Source: CAYRQP01 sp964426545 (GTDB lineage Bacteria > Fermentibacterota > Fermentibacteria > Fermentibacterales > JCC-6). Taken from it: DNA of 20,754 nt. This document shows positions 6,501-14,749 of this stretch, piece after piece. The stretch covers positions 1-20,754 of the forward strand of contig CAYRQP010000023.1 in NCBI GenBank assembly GCA_964426545.1. Direction: 5' to 3'. Both the position numbers and the translations under genes were made by a program. How positions within the stretch are numbered: position 1 is the first letter of the stretch; every line of letters starts with the position of its first letter. The notes beneath the pieces were generated by a model. That model had not been told where the DNA came from, did not search any database, and saw only the letters and a list, made by a program, of their open reading frames with translations.

Positions 6501-8786
6501 ATGAAATTCTTTTTTCTGCTCTTAACAGTAACCGCTATGTGCTTTGCGGCCGGTGTAGATAACACTGCTGTATGGCATTCTCTGGGCGGTTCTCACGGAA
6601 GTAATCCGGATATCACTGTTGTTGAATCCGGGCTTACTCACCTTATTCTTGAGATAGAAATTGCGGGTTTTCATTCATCTGAATATTCCGCTGGCGGAAG
6701 TATCTGGAACAAAATAGGACTCCCTGAATGCTATTATCAGGGAGAGCTTGGAAGTCCTGGACTTCCTGCAATCCCGGTAATGTTCGCGCTTCCGTTCGAA
6801 ACAAATGCATCTGTGACTGTTGTAGACATTCAAACTCTGTCTTGTGGTAATTTCACCGTTCTCCCGGCACAGACAGCTGAGATAGACATGATTCATGCCC
6901 CTTATGCATTCAGGATAAACGACGATATCTATCAGAGTTCTGAAACATATCCGGCCGAAACTGCTTATGTCGACAATGAAGCAAACTGGGCGGGATTGAA
7001 TGTTGCCAGACTCGTTGTAAATCCATTCACATGGAATCCGGTTAGCGGACATCTTGATGCAGCATCTTCGATTACTGTTAGAATAGATTTCGAGGGTTCT
7101 CCCGGAATCATTGCCGCTCCGGTAAACCCGGGAATGATAAAGGCAATGGAAAACAGTATTGTCAACTGGGATGTTTTCGAAACCTATACTCAGCCTACCG
7201 ACGGGTCGAGAAACGGTGTCGAGTATGTCTTTATCTGCAATGATGATAATGTCGCTGCGGTAGAAAATCTTATAAGAACCCATCATATCACCGGTCTGCA
7301 GTGTACTGTGGAAATACTCCCGAATCCTGCAACAACCAGTGCCATCAAAACAGCAATAACTGATAATTATGATACCGGTGTTACCCGCTTCGCAATGATA
7401 GTCGGAACGCACAGCGAAATGCCTTCCTATTCCTGGGGTGGGCAGCTGGGTGATTATTGGTATGCCTGCCTTCTGGGCGGAGATTTAATGCCTGAAATAG
7501 CTGTAGGAAGGCTAACCGGCACATCAGCCCAGATAGAACATCAGGTAGATAAAATCATCAGCGGATACATGGAATACAACTTCGATGACGGTAATGAAAC
7601 CGGTATAATCCCGAGTGAAACTGTCCTTGCTGCACACAGCGAGCAATACCCTGGTAAATACACTCAGTGCTGCAATGAAATAGCAGCATATCCTTACAGC
7701 CTTTGTGACATTACTTTCACTAAGGTATATCCTCCTGAAGGCGGTACAGCAGCTATGGTTTCCAATGCCATCAATAACGGAGTCGGTACCGTGGGTTACA
7801 GAGGACACGGAGATGTTACATACTGGTCATGGTCTCCCGGCTGGAATGCGTCGAACATCAATGCTCTCACAAACACTTTCATGCCCCCGGTATTCAATAT
7901 TTGCTGTTATAGCGGCGCCTATACTTCCGGTAGCGACTGCCTTGCTGAATCATGGCAGTTTGCAACCAACGGAGCCAGTGGAAACCTGGCAGCTATCGAT
8001 CCTTCCTATACCGATGCCAATCACGACTATATGAAGCAGATGTATATCGCTACCTATGATTCCGGTGTTTTTAGAATGGGTGAATCCATCATGCTTGCCA
8101 CTGTTTATATTGTGAATCATCACGCTTCTTTTGGCGAAGCCAATGCTAAAATGTACGTCTGGTTTGGTGATGCCGCACAGGATATCTGGACTTTCGACAC
8201 CGCAGACGAACCTCTTTCTCTCGACATATCTGCTCCCGGACAGATAAACCCCGGCACACAGGACGTCACCGTCACTGTTACCGCAGACGGCGCACCTGTT
8301 GAAAATGTCCTCGTTACCCTTACAAACGGCTGCGACATTTATACTGACGAGATGACTTTCTATGAACAGGGAACTACGGATTCAAACGGAGAAGCAACTA
8401 TCAATATCACCGTTATTGAAGATGATATTGTCTATGCAGGGACTTACCTGCATGATTATCACTATGATATGGACAGCATTCTTGTAATGACCGGTATTGA
8501 AAATGCCGGCAGCCTTGTTGCTGATTTCGAAGTAGGTGTGATTACTCCAAATCCGGTCTCTGCTACCGCTTCCTTAAGTTATACCTTATCCGCTGGCGGA
8601 ATGGTTGATATTGCTGTGTACGACATTGCCGGACACAGGGTTCAAACAATACTCAGCGATGAGATAATAGCCGGAGAACATACTCTTGTATGGAATCCGG
8701 ATGAGAGTATTTCAAGCGGTGTTTACTTCATCAGGTTTACAAATGAAGCAAATATTGTTTCGAGACGCGCTCTGGTCATCAGATAA
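6501..8786 (+). CDS. Secreted C25 (gingipain-type) cysteine protease with C-terminal T9SS-like sorting domain
   Basis: 761-residue secreted protein. A signal peptide (about 1-17) is followed by a propeptide-like region to about 235, then the C25 caspase-fold peptidase domain (about 239-545). The catalytic His is in RGHGD (H436). The catalytic Cys is in NICCYSG (C469, the second of two cysteines). The His-Cys distance of 33 equals that of gingipain RgpB (211 to 244). An Ig-like domain (about 565-660) precedes a C-terminal domain (about 678-761) with ITPNP, VDIAVYDIAGHRV and SSGVYFIRF, the pattern of type A Por-secretion/FlgD-like tails. The ATG at 6501 follows GGAG at 6492-6495; a GTG two codons earlier is less likely. 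The tail implies a type IX secretion system elsewhere in the genome. Substrate specificity is not predictable. Confidence 0.88.
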   Translation: MKFFFLLLTVTAMCFAAGVDNTAVWHSLGGSHGSNPDITVVESGLTHLILEIEIAGFHSSEYSAGGSIWNKIGLPECYYQGELGSPGLPAIPVMFALPFETNASVTVVDIQTLSCGNFTVLPAQTAEIDMIHAPYAFRINDDIYQSSETYPAETAYVDNEANWAGLNVARLVVNPFTWNPVSGHLDAASSITVRIDFEGSPGIIAAPVNPGMIKAMENSIVNWDVFETYTQPTDGSRNGVEYVFICNDDNVAAVENLIRTHHITGLQCTVEILPNPATTSAIKTAITDNYDTGVTRFAMIVGTHSEMPSYSWGGQLGDYWYACLLGGDLMPEIAVGRLTGTSAQIEHQVDKIISGYMEYNFDDGNETGIIPSETVLAAHSEQYPGKYTQCCNEIAAYPYSLCDITFTKVYPPEGGTAAMVSNAINNGVGTVGYRGHGDVTYWSWSPGWNASNINALTNTFMPPVFNICCYSGAYTSGSDCLAESWQFATNGASGNLAAIDPSYTDANHDYMKQMYIATYDSGVFRMGESIMLATVYIVNHHASFGEANAKMYVWFGDAAQDIWTFDTADEPLSLDISAPGQINPGTQDVTVTVTADGAPVENVLVTLTNGCDIYTDEMTFYEQGTTDSNGEATINITVIEDDIVYAGTYLHDYHYDMDSILVMTGIENAGSLVADFEVGVITPNPVSATASLSYTLSAGGMVDIAVYDIAGHRVQTILSDEIIAGEHTLVWNPDESISSGVYFIRFTNEANIVSRRALVIR

Positions 8787-8802
8787 CTACTGACTTTACT
8801 TG

Positions 8803-8830
8803 GAGGGCGGGGCATTTGTCCCGCCCTCTT
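8803..8830 (+). terminator. Rho-independent terminator after the C25 protease
   Basis: Perfect 9-bp GC-rich stem GAGGGCGGG (8803-8811) and CCCGCCCTC (8820-8828) with an 8-nt loop, followed by TTTCT, 16 nt after the stop codon. Confidence 0.85.
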
Positions 8831-8834
8831 TCTA

Positions 8835-8863
8835 TTGCGAAGTTCTTTTTTTTCTATTAAAAT
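8835..8863 (+). promoter_or_regulatory. Candidate promoter of the DUF1846 gene
   Basis: TTGCGA (8835-8840), 17-bp spacer, TAAAAT (8858-8863), directly after the upstream terminator and about 105 nt before the TTG start. The match is moderate. Confidence 0.3.
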
Positions 8864-8968
8864 TACACATTGGTTTATGATAATTGGGGCGGTTAATCAT
8901 TGAGTTCAGTTTATTGTCTATCTACTAACTGGGGTTAATGCAATACTCCGCTTTGAACAGGGGGGATT

Positions 8969-10468
8969 TTGGAAAAGTACACAGGGTTTGATAATGAAAA
9001 GTATTTAGATGAGCAGACTTCGTTTATTCTCGAGCGCGTGAATGACTCCAAAAACAAACTCTACCTCGAGTTCGGCGGAAAACTCATGTTCGACCACCAC
9101 GCGGAACGCGTTTTACCCGGATATGACCCGAATGTGAAACTCAGGCTTCTGAAAAAGCTAAAAGATCAGGCCGAGGTCATTCTCTGTATTTATGCCGGTG
9201 ACATAGAAAAGAGGAAAATCCGGGGGGACTTTGGAATCACGTATGAAGCCGATGCCTTTAACCTCATAGATAACTTCCGCTCTCACGGGATATCCATAAG
9301 CAGTGTTGTCATAACGCGCTTCGAAGACAAGCCCGCCGTACTGAAATTCGAGAAACAACTGAAACGAAAAAGTATAGATGTTTACAGACATTATTATACA
9401 AAAGGATATCCTTCTGATGTAGATTTAATAGTAAGTGAAGAGGGCTACGGTAAGAATGACTATATCCCTACCACCATGCCGCTCGTTGTTGTTACGGGAC
9501 CAGGCCCGGGAAGCGGAAAACTCGCTACATGCCTCTCACAGCTATATCATGATCACAAAAACGGTATCGAAGCAGCATACTCTAAATTCGAGACTTTCCC
9601 AATCTGGAATATTCCGCTGAAGCACCCCGTTAATGGTGCATATGAAGCCGCTACCGCTGATCTGCTTGATTACAATTTAGTCGATCCATTTCATCTTGAA
9701 ACTTACGGAGAAGTGTGCATAAATTACAACCGGGATGTAGATGCTTTCCCCCTGGTAAAGAGAATACTGGAAAAGATATCCGGGGAGGAGTCTCCATATG
9801 CATCTCCAACTGACATGGGAGTTAATCGTGCCGGCTTCGGAATAATCGATGACGAAATAGTCCGTAAAGCGGCTAAACAGGAAATTGTACGACGTTATTT
9901 TAGATACAACTGCGAATATGTTCTGGGGCTGGCAGAACAAAGTACCGTCAACCGGATAAACTTACTGCTTGGTGAATACGGGCTTACCCCGCTCGATAGA
10001 CCGGTTGTTCCTGCGGCGCGTAACAAAGCACTAAGCGAATCTGAAAAATCAGATAAATATTCAGATGGAAAAGCAGGTGCGCTGATGCTTCGTGACGGGA
10101 CTATTGTTACCGGAAGGGGTTCCAATATCATGCACGCTCCGGCAGCGGCTGTCCTGAATGCGGTGAAGCGTCTGGCCGGAATTCCAAGAAAGAAACATAT
10201 CCTTGCAACGTCTACGATAGAAGCAATAAGAACCATGAAAAAAGTAACGGGATATGCTGATTTATACCTGGACCTCGAAGAAATTCTGATTGCTTTAAGC
10301 GTCTGTGCTGCCGCCGGTGAAGATGCTGCCAAAACCATGGGTATGCTGCATTTGCTGAAGGGATGCGAACTGCATCTCTCACATATGCCAAGTCAGGGAG
10401 ATGAGGCGGGACTTCGTAAACTCGGAATAAACACCACATCTGAACCTGTTTTTTCAAATACTGTTTGA
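8969..10468 (+). CDS. DUF1846 family protein
   Basis: 499-residue cytoplasmic protein recognisable as the DUF1846 family by its N-terminus (TGFDNEKYLDEQTSFI), by the phosphate-loop-like TGPGPGSGK at 176-184 followed by LATCLSQ, and by the conserved GYGKNDYI, MGVNRAGFGI and HLSHMPSQGDE segments. The family is widespread in anaerobes and Firmicutes and a structure is known, but its reaction is not established; I do not assign one. There is no signal peptide or membrane span. The start is a TTG at 8969 just after a GGGGGGA Shine-Dalgarno; it yields the family's usual N-terminus and no nearby ATG does. It is probably monocistronic: a terminator lies upstream, and the next gene (rpsF) has its own long leader. 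Confidence 0.85.
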   Translation: MEKYTGFDNEKYLDEQTSFILERVNDSKNKLYLEFGGKLMFDHHAERVLPGYDPNVKLRLLKKLKDQAEVILCIYAGDIEKRKIRGDFGITYEADAFNLIDNFRSHGISISSVVITRFEDKPAVLKFEKQLKRKSIDVYRHYYTKGYPSDVDLIVSEEGYGKNDYIPTTMPLVVVTGPGPGSGKLATCLSQLYHDHKNGIEAAYSKFETFPIWNIPLKHPVNGAYEAATADLLDYNLVDPFHLETYGEVCINYNRDVDAFPLVKRILEKISGEESPYASPTDMGVNRAGFGIIDDEIVRKAAKQEIVRRYFRYNCEYVLGLAEQSTVNRINLLLGEYGLTPLDRPVVPAARNKALSESEKSDKYSDGKAGALMLRDGTIVTGRGSNIMHAPAAAVLNAVKRLAGIPRKKHILATSTIEAIRTMKKVTGYADLYLDLEEILIALSVCAAAGEDAAKTMGMLHLLKGCELHLSHMPSQGDEAGLRKLGINTTSEPVFSNTV

Positions 10469-10682
10469 TTTAACACAACTCGCTCTACTCCCTCTCCTGC
10501 CCACGGGACTACACCACTCCTTGACCTGCAATCAGTAATTAAAGATAATACCGCCGTTGTTTGCTGCGAGTAGTTCGCAGCCCGAAGCGATTAGTGTCGC
10601 CGGACCGGAAGCAGCTCAAATATCGTCTTATTTGTTCCTTCCGTTCGGAGACCTTTTCAAACCGAATGGGAGGATTCTTAAT
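10469..10682 (+). promoter_or_regulatory. Structured leader of the rpsF operon
   Basis: 214-nt untranslated interval with three stem-loops. The first is GCTGCGA / TCGCAGC (10563-10569, 10575-10581; perfect, 5-nt loop). Next is a short GCGA / TCGC. The third is an 8-bp stem CCGTTCGG (10641-10648) with CCGAATGG (10662-10669), one G-U pair and a 13-nt loop containing ACC. The last stem ends at the first bases of the Shine-Dalgarno GGGAGGA, so it could gate rpsF translation. S6:S18-binding rpsF leaders with CCG/ACC elements are known in many bacteria; assignment of this hairpin to that motif is my inference. Confidence 0.5.
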
Positions 10683-11006
10683 TTGAGAAACTATGAAACT
10701 GCTATCATCTGGAGTACCGCTACTCCGGAGAGCGACCTTGATGCCGAAATAGAAAAGGTCGTTGAAATCATCGGTAAAGCCAAAGGTACCTATGCCAATA
10801 CCGAAAAATGGGGAAAGAGGATCTTTGCATACCCCATAAAGAAACAAACCGAAGGCATTTATTGTTTTGTCAGATGGAGCGGGGAAGAAAAAACCACTGC
10901 TGCCATCGATAAACATCTGAGCCTGCAGGAGGAATGTCTGCGGTATATGACTATTCGTATGGATGATGGTGAAATACCGGAACCTCATTCAGGAGAAGAG
11001 GAATAA
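10683..11006 (+). CDS. rpsF: 30S ribosomal protein S6
   Basis: 107-residue S6, which binds S18 and the central domain of 16S rRNA. It has the ferredoxin-like S6 core: the opening strand LRNYETAIIWS, the conserved WGKRIFAYPIKKQTEGIYCFVRW block, and LSLQEECLRYMTIRMDD near the end, followed by a short acidic tail. The frame is open 42 codons upstream, but the TTG at 10683 was chosen because it gives the conserved N-terminus and lies 8 nt after GGGAGGA. Its stop overlaps the ssb ATG by one base (TAATG). It is the first gene of a long ribosomal protein/DNA metabolism operon. Confidence 0.95.
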   Translation: MRNYETAIIWSTATPESDLDAEIEKVVEIIGKAKGTYANTEKWGKRIFAYPIKKQTEGIYCFVRWSGEEKTTAAIDKHLSLQEECLRYMTIRMDDGEIPEPHSGEEE

Positions 11007-11464
11007 TGCTAAATCTGCGTATGCCTAATTTGAACAAGATAATCATCACCGGAAACCTTGTTGACGAACCGAATGTCAGTATTCTCGAAAGCGGAGTACA
11101 TATAGCAAAACTGATCATTGCAAATAACCGCCGTTTTAGAACTAAAGATGGAGACTGGCAGGAAAAAACCTGTTATGTAGATGCTGTGGGCTGGCGGAAA
11201 ACAGCCGAACTTATCGGCCAGTATTGTCACAAAGGATCTCCTGTACTTATTGAAGGAGAACTTGTTCAGAACCGCTGGGAAGACAGTGACGGCAATAAGA
11301 GAAGCAAACTTGAAATCAATGTCCGGCGGATTCAGTTCCTCGAACGCCGCGCTCAGGGCGACGGTGGATATCAGCCTGACGAAGGCACCTCCAATACACC
11401 GGATACACCTGCAAAAACCACATCACCCCCGCCATCAATGCCGGTTGATGACATACCTTTTTAG
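11006..11464 (+). CDS. ssb: Single-stranded DNA-binding protein
   Basis: 152-residue SSB. The OB-fold is at about 8-115 (NKIIITGNLVDEPNV, FRTKDGDWQEKT, GSPVLIEGELVQNRWED). A disordered proline-rich linker follows, and the C-terminal tip DDIPF recruits replication and repair partners. It protects single-stranded DNA as a tetramer in replication, recombination and repair. The ATG at 11006 overlaps the rpsF stop and has GAGGA upstream; an alternative ATG at 11024 lacks a Shine-Dalgarno. The rpsF-ssb-rpsR order is conserved in many bacteria. Confidence 0.95.
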   Translation: MLNLRMPNLNKIIITGNLVDEPNVSILESGVHIAKLIIANNRRFRTKDGDWQEKTCYVDAVGWRKTAELIGQYCHKGSPVLIEGELVQNRWEDSDGNKRSKLEINVRRIQFLERRAQGDGGYQPDEGTSNTPDTPAKTTSPPPSMPVDDIPF

Positions 11465-11473
11465 GTAAAATTT

Positions 11474-11878
11474 ATGACTGCTCATTCTATTGTTCCGCCG
11501 GAACTCAATTATGTTTCTTTTACGGGAGAGGTGACAAAAAGAAATCACCTTTCCTGGACAAAACTAAACATCTATGAGTTATCATTCGAAGTAACTAATA
11601 CGATAACGGGACACTCCTATGACGGCGAGGAAAAAAAGACAAACTATGTGCTCGCTGTCGAAACATGGGGCAGGCTGGCAGAGAGTCTCGACAGAATTTT
11701 AAGTACAGGGTCTATGGTAACAGTAGAAGGTTCTCTTGCAAGCAGAACCCGCAAGGTCCAAAAACATGTTCCCGGTGATGACCCGGGAAAGAAAACTCTT
11801 GTAAACGTCTTTCACACAATGGTAGTGAAAGCTACAAATGTAACTATCTTAAACGCAACTGAAACGAAAGGAAATTAA
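11474..11878 (+). CDS. Second SSB/PriB-like OB-fold protein
   Basis: 134-residue protein with an SSB-type OB-fold: LNYVSFTGEVTKR as the first strand, YVLAVETWGRLAESLDRIL matching the SSB WGRLAE region, then GSMVTVEGSLASRTRKV and a closing VVKATNVTIL strand. The SSB-family similarity is weaker than for the preceding ssb, and the acidic DxxPF tip is absent; the protein ends ETKGN. It sits between ssb and rpsR, the position of priB in proteobacteria, but it looks like a divergent ssb paralogue rather than true PriB. Only a weak AGGT precedes the ATG. The stop is directly abutted by the rpsR ATG. Predicted role: an accessory single-strand nucleic-acid binder. Confidence 0.75.
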   Translation: MTAHSIVPPELNYVSFTGEVTKRNHLSWTKLNIYELSFEVTNTITGHSYDGEEKKTNYVLAVETWGRLAESLDRILSTGSMVTVEGSLASRTRKVQKHVPGDDPGKKTLVNVFHTMVVKATNVTILNATETKGN

Positions 11879-12139
11879 ATGCCCGAAAGAAGTAACCGAA
11901 AATCCGAAAAACCGAAGAGATTCAAGAGAAAGAAGAAATGTAAATTCTGTGGTAACCCATCCATCAAAATTTCATACAAGAATGAAAGAGTTGTTCAAAG
12001 ACATGTTTCCGACAGGGGTAAAATTGTCGCCCGCCGCGTAACAGGTAACTGTGACAAACACCAGCGACAGGTGTCAAATGCCGTAAAAGTAGCGCGTTTT
12101 CTTGCTATTGTTCCATATGTCCGGGAACATTACAGATAG
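11879..12139 (+). CDS. rpsR: 30S ribosomal protein S18
   Basis: 86-residue S18, partner of S6 on the 30S platform. It has the basic N-terminal extension, then CKFCG (C21, C24) and NCDKH (C58, H61), forming a probable zinc-binding C-x2-C / C-x2-H set, i.e. a C+ type S18. The core TGNCDKHQRQVSNAVKVARFLAIVPY is diagnostic. The ATG follows the previous stop with no gap, and AAGGAAA lies upstream. Confidence 0.95.
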   Translation: MPERSNRKSEKPKRFKRKKKCKFCGNPSIKISYKNERVVQRHVSDRGKIVARRVTGNCDKHQRQVSNAVKVARFLAIVPYVREHYR

Positions 12140-12142
12140 AAG

Positions 12143-13033
12143 ATGCACTTAATGGAAAACAAGGTAACACCGGCTGCCCGAAAGCCCGGAATTTTGGCAA
12201 TGTTCTTTTTGGGAATAGTATTGTTCTTTATTGGCACCCCATTTCTGGGTATGACTATGATGACAATACTGCTTCTGAAGGAACTCCGAAAAGGCCTGTT
12301 TCTTGCTCTGGCTGTTCTCGTCGGTATTTACCTGTTTTCCGATTATGACTTCAATTCCGCACTTATTGCTGCCCTGGGGGCAGGAATCCTTGTGACGGGG
12401 ATAAAACTGAAATGGGAAAAGCACGTAATAATAGCTGCGGCTTCGGCATTGCTATCGCTTGTCGCTGTTTATCGCGTACTTCTTTTCCCTGAGAGTTTTC
12501 CCCTTCTTGGCGAGCATATCCTGCTCTTTCTGGAATTCTACAGAACTGCCGGTTTAAGCGAACGGGAGATTATAAGCGGTTTCTCTCTCATTCTCCGCAT
12601 TTTCCCGGGACTTCTCGCTATTTGGGCAACTATAGGCACTCTCACCGCTTCAATCGGAATACAAAGTTATTATGCAATGAAGGAAAAGAGAATTTTCAAA
12701 CCATCCGAATCTTTCCACCTCGGACTGGTTCCTGCCTGGATTTTGATACTTTCTCTTTTTGTTTTTGCGGTACAGTCTTCTCTTCCTTCTTTCCTGCCGG
12801 CCGCCGCATTGAACATAGCGCTCTACATCCTGCTGCTTTACAGTATTGTAGGGATAATCGTTGTACATCGCTTTTTGCGGACTTCAACGCAATTTGTGCT
12901 GCCTGTTGTCATTCTTGCCGTCTTCATGCTCCCTTTCCTTGTCACAGCCACGACACTCCTTGGAATACTAGATACCTGGTTCGATTTTAGAACAAAAATA
13001 AGACTCCGAATAGAAAGGAAACTGACTCAATGA
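12143..13033 (+). CDS. DUF2232 (YybS-like) membrane protein
   Basis: 296-residue integral membrane protein with about eight hydrophobic segments (near 17-45, 48-66, 70-85, 94-113, 148-172, 195-215, 220-245, 250-275) and a positively charged C-terminal tail. The composition, and above all the position between rpsR and rplI, match DUF2232/YybS proteins, which occupy the same slot in many bacteria. Their function is unknown; resemblance to ECF-transporter S components has been suggested for the wider group. The start is ATG at 12143 (an in-frame ATG follows at 12152; neither has a strong Shine-Dalgarno). The stop overlaps the rplI start by four bases (ATGA). Confidence 0.75.
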   Translation: MHLMENKVTPAARKPGILAMFFLGIVLFFIGTPFLGMTMMTILLLKELRKGLFLALAVLVGIYLFSDYDFNSALIAALGAGILVTGIKLKWEKHVIIAAASALLSLVAVYRVLLFPESFPLLGEHILLFLEFYRTAGLSEREIISGFSLILRIFPGLLAIWATIGTLTASIGIQSYYAMKEKRIFKPSESFHLGLVPAWILILSLFVFAVQSSLPSFLPAAALNIALYILLLYSIVGIIVVHRFLRTSTQFVLPVVILAVFMLPFLVTATTLLGILDTWFDFRTKIRLRIERKLTQ

Positions 13034-13677
13034 AAGTATTGTTACTAAAAAATGTAGAAGACCTTGGGCTTGGCGGCGATGTCTGTGATGTTTCGCGAGG
13101 CTATGCCAGGAACTTCCTCTTCCCCCGCAAATTAGCCCTGAAAGCAACAAAAAGTTCCCTGCTCATGGCTGATAGACTTCACAAGAAAGCTCTCGAAGAA
13201 CAGAAGAAGATTAATTCGGAAGCAGAGTTCCTTGCAGAGAAGATATCCGGACATGTGTGTGAAATTATCTGCTCCACAGACGACGACGGACACCTCTACG
13301 GAAGCGTATCCGAAAGAACCATTTCAGAGAAACTCGTAGAAGCCGGTTTTGATGTTGATTCCGGACATGTTCTTCTCCACGAGCACATCAAGGTGATTGG
13401 TGAATTTATAGTACCTATCAAGGTTTACGGCGATATAAGGGCTGAAATGAAGATCATTGTAAAATCCGATAACAAGAATGTTGTCATAGTGAAGCCGAAG
13501 ACCGAACCGGTTGTTAAAGAAGAAGTTTCTGCTCCGGCGGAAGATGAATCACCTGGCAACGACTCAAAAGCAGAGAAGGTTCTTGAAGGTCTTCATACTA
13601 TTGAGAAGTCGGAAGAACCTGCAGAGCCGACAGAAACAGAAGAGAAACCGGAAGACGAAGTAAAAGGCGGGGAGTAG
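13030..13677 (+). CDS. rplI: 50S ribosomal protein L9 with long acidic C-terminal tail
   Basis: Residues 1-148 are a normal L9: the N-terminal rRNA-binding domain with KVLLLKNVEDLGLGGDV and SRGYARNFLFPRKLA, the connecting helix, and a C-terminal domain ending near KMIIVKSDN-like sequence. An extra tail of about 65 residues, very rich in Glu, Pro and Lys, brings it to 215 aa against the usual 147-150. The tail is low complexity and probably disordered. The start overlaps the DUF2232 stop (ATGA), implying coupled translation. Confidence 0.95.
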   Translation: MKVLLLKNVEDLGLGGDVCDVSRGYARNFLFPRKLALKATKSSLLMADRLHKKALEEQKKINSEAEFLAEKISGHVCEIICSTDDDGHLYGSVSERTISEKLVEAGFDVDSGHVLLHEHIKVIGEFIVPIKVYGDIRAEMKIIVKSDNKNVVIVKPKTEPVVKEEVSAPAEDESPGNDSKAEKVLEGLHTIEKSEEPAEPTETEEKPEDEVKGGE

Positions 13678-13680
13678 CTC

Positions 13681-14691
13681 TTGCGCATCTTCGCAGTCGA
13701 AACATCATGTGACGATTCCGCGGTTGCCGTACTTGAAGGCCCGAAGGTAATTGCGGAATTGACTCATGCACAGTCAGTTCACAGCAAACACGGTGGCGTT
13801 GTCCCTGAGGTCGCTTCGAGACAGCACCTCGATATTCTTCCCCGATTAGCAGAAGATTGTCTGAAGGAAGCTGGACTGACTTCGTTTGCTGATATAGATG
13901 TCTTTACGGCAACAGCAGGTCCCGGACTTGTCGGGTCTCTTCTTGTCGGCCTTTCTTTTACGAAAGCTCTTGCCTGGTCTCTAAACCGTCCTTTTCTTGG
14001 GATTAACCACTTAGCCGCACATTTGCACACACATTACACAGAAGAGGTTTCCGTTACATTTCCGACAGTTGCTCTTCTTGTTTCCGGCGGGCACACCTGT
14101 CTTTTAATAATGACTTCGTGGGATGACATTCATCTTCTCGGTTCCACCAGAGACGATGCAGCGGGAGAAGCATTCGACAAAACGGCAAAACTAATGGGTT
14201 TGGGATATCCCGGCGGAGAAGCAATCGACAGGGCGGCAGTAACGGGTAATCCCGATAGAATAACTCTACCTTCTCCTTTATCTGACCCTGCTCTTCCTGA
14301 ATTCAGTTTCAGCGGTCTGAAAACTGCTGTCAGACTGGTTTGGGAAAAGGGAACTGACTTAAATGACCTTTGCTCATCTTTTCAGAAAACAGTGGTGGGC
14401 ATACTTGTTTCAAAACTCCTGTATCAGGCAGACAAACACGGAGCCGGTACCATTCTCGCTGCGGGCGGTGTCTCCGCCAACTCCCTTCTCCGCAGCGAAC
14501 TTACTAAAGCCGCAGGTAAAAACGACTTGAAAATTCTGCTTCCACCACTCAAATACACAACCGACAATGCGGTGATGGTAGGCCGCGCGGCATCTGCGTG
14601 GCTTGAACATCATCCTGAAATTTATTCTTCTCTTTCCTGTAATGCTTTTGCGAGGTGGCAGGGAACAAGACTAGAAACCGTTGTTATCTGA
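13681..14691 (+). CDS. tsaD: tRNA N6-adenosine threonylcarbamoyltransferase
   Basis: 336-residue Kae1/TsaD protein, which transfers the threonylcarbamoyl group to A37 of ANN-decoding tRNAs with TsaB and TsaE. The ASKHA fold shows the N-terminal ETSCDDSAVAV, the metal-binding H110-x3-H114 in NHLAAH, SGGHT at 135-139, GGVSAN at 262-267 and the third metal ligand D295 in TTDNAVMVG. The start is a TTG at 13681 with GGGGAG upstream and gives the exact conserved N-terminus. It begins 3 nt after the rplI stop. Confidence 0.96.
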   Translation: MRIFAVETSCDDSAVAVLEGPKVIAELTHAQSVHSKHGGVVPEVASRQHLDILPRLAEDCLKEAGLTSFADIDVFTATAGPGLVGSLLVGLSFTKALAWSLNRPFLGINHLAAHLHTHYTEEVSVTFPTVALLVSGGHTCLLIMTSWDDIHLLGSTRDDAAGEAFDKTAKLMGLGYPGGEAIDRAAVTGNPDRITLPSPLSDPALPEFSFSGLKTAVRLVWEKGTDLNDLCSSFQKTVVGILVSKLLYQADKHGAGTILAAGGVSANSLLRSELTKAAGKNDLKILLPPLKYTTDNAVMVGRAASAWLEHHPEIYSSLSCNAFARWQGTRLETVVI

Positions 14692-14749
14692 TAATTGTCC
14701 TATTTAACGGCTCTTTTATTATCTTCAGTACATCGAAAGGTATTAAACA

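Noticed and set aside
6675..7412. Long minus-strand open frame (245 codons) inside the C25 protease gene
   Set aside because: Antisense shadow of a well-supported gene; Cys/Arg/Ile-rich composition and no recognisable motif.
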